Part shown: positions 47,224-64,000 of the stretch, in pieces
Position numbering within the stretch: the stretch's first letter is position 1
Layout of the letters: the number at the start of each line of letters is the position of its first letter
Origin: Corydoras sp. C115
Taxonomy: Eukaryota; Chordata; Actinopteri; Siluriformes; Callichthyidae
Direction: 5' to 3'
NCBI GenBank assembly: GCA_019802505.1
Contig: JAFMOC010000003.1
Span: 8,375,001 to 8,439,000, forward strand
Length of the DNA: 64,000 nucleotides
Translations under genes and position numbers: made by a program
Notes under the pieces: model-generated
The model's database searches: none
Told to the model about the DNA's origin: nothing
What the model saw: only the letters and a program-made list of their open reading frames with translations

Positions 47224-64000
<16,777 letters not shown>

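Overview
This is a window of vertebrate nuclear DNA, almost certainly a teleost fish. Genes are split by long introns with GT..AG junctions and the background is AT-rich. It is saturated with fish-type repeats: V-SINE-like tRNA-derived SINEs, L2, Rex1/CR1-like and RTE-like LINE fragments, Tc1 elements, a hAT-like element and a gypsy-sized LTR element. An ostariophysan fish is possible from the SINE type, but I cannot fix the species.

Three protein-coding genes are visible, all on the minus strand. (1) coro1c, coronin-1C, 7783-18102 for the coding part. Ten coding exons join in phase to a 474-residue protein, the same length as I recall for human CORO1C. A likely non-coding first exon ends at 22131. 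(2) An unidentified gene between coro1c and ssh1, with supported exons at 26412-27494, 29690-29815 and about 30190-30588, and probable 5' exons at 30855-30883 and 40351-40504. Its protein is acidic and proline-rich and carries two copies of a proline/lysine SH3-ligand-like motif followed by Asn-Pro-Phe. (3) ssh1, the cofilin phosphatase Slingshot-1, 47224-64000, entering from the right edge. Twelve exons are in phase for about 735 residues, with a shortened C-terminal tail. The coro1c/ssh1 neighbourhood matches the human CORO1C-SSH1 arrangement, and both proteins act in actin/cofilin turnover.

Layout: 1-6890 intergenic, with a 5'-truncated LINE in a clear target-site duplication (2717-3362) and a V-SINE (5089-5426). 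6893-22131 coro1c, its introns packed with V-SINEs including a tandem trio at 10835-11818. 22132-26411 repeat-rich, with nested SINEs. 26412-40504 the unidentified gene, interrupted by LINE debris, TA microsatellites, a hAT-like element and a 4.4 kb LTR element without visible pol (33307-37676). 40850-41986 a Tc1 element with long terminal inverted repeats and a gutted transposase. 42000-47223 mostly featureless. 47224-64000 ssh1, with TA arrays, SINEs, a decayed Tc1 copy, an L2 LINE and a perfect 38-bp inverted repeat in an intron.

I saw no CRISPR array, operon, phage or bacterial feature. No complete new system is evident. The most unusual items are the unidentified NPF/SH3-motif gene, the minisatellite-bearing LTR element, several SINE copies cut at nearly the same internal point yet flanked by their own target-site duplications, and the perfect hairpin in the ssh1 intron.
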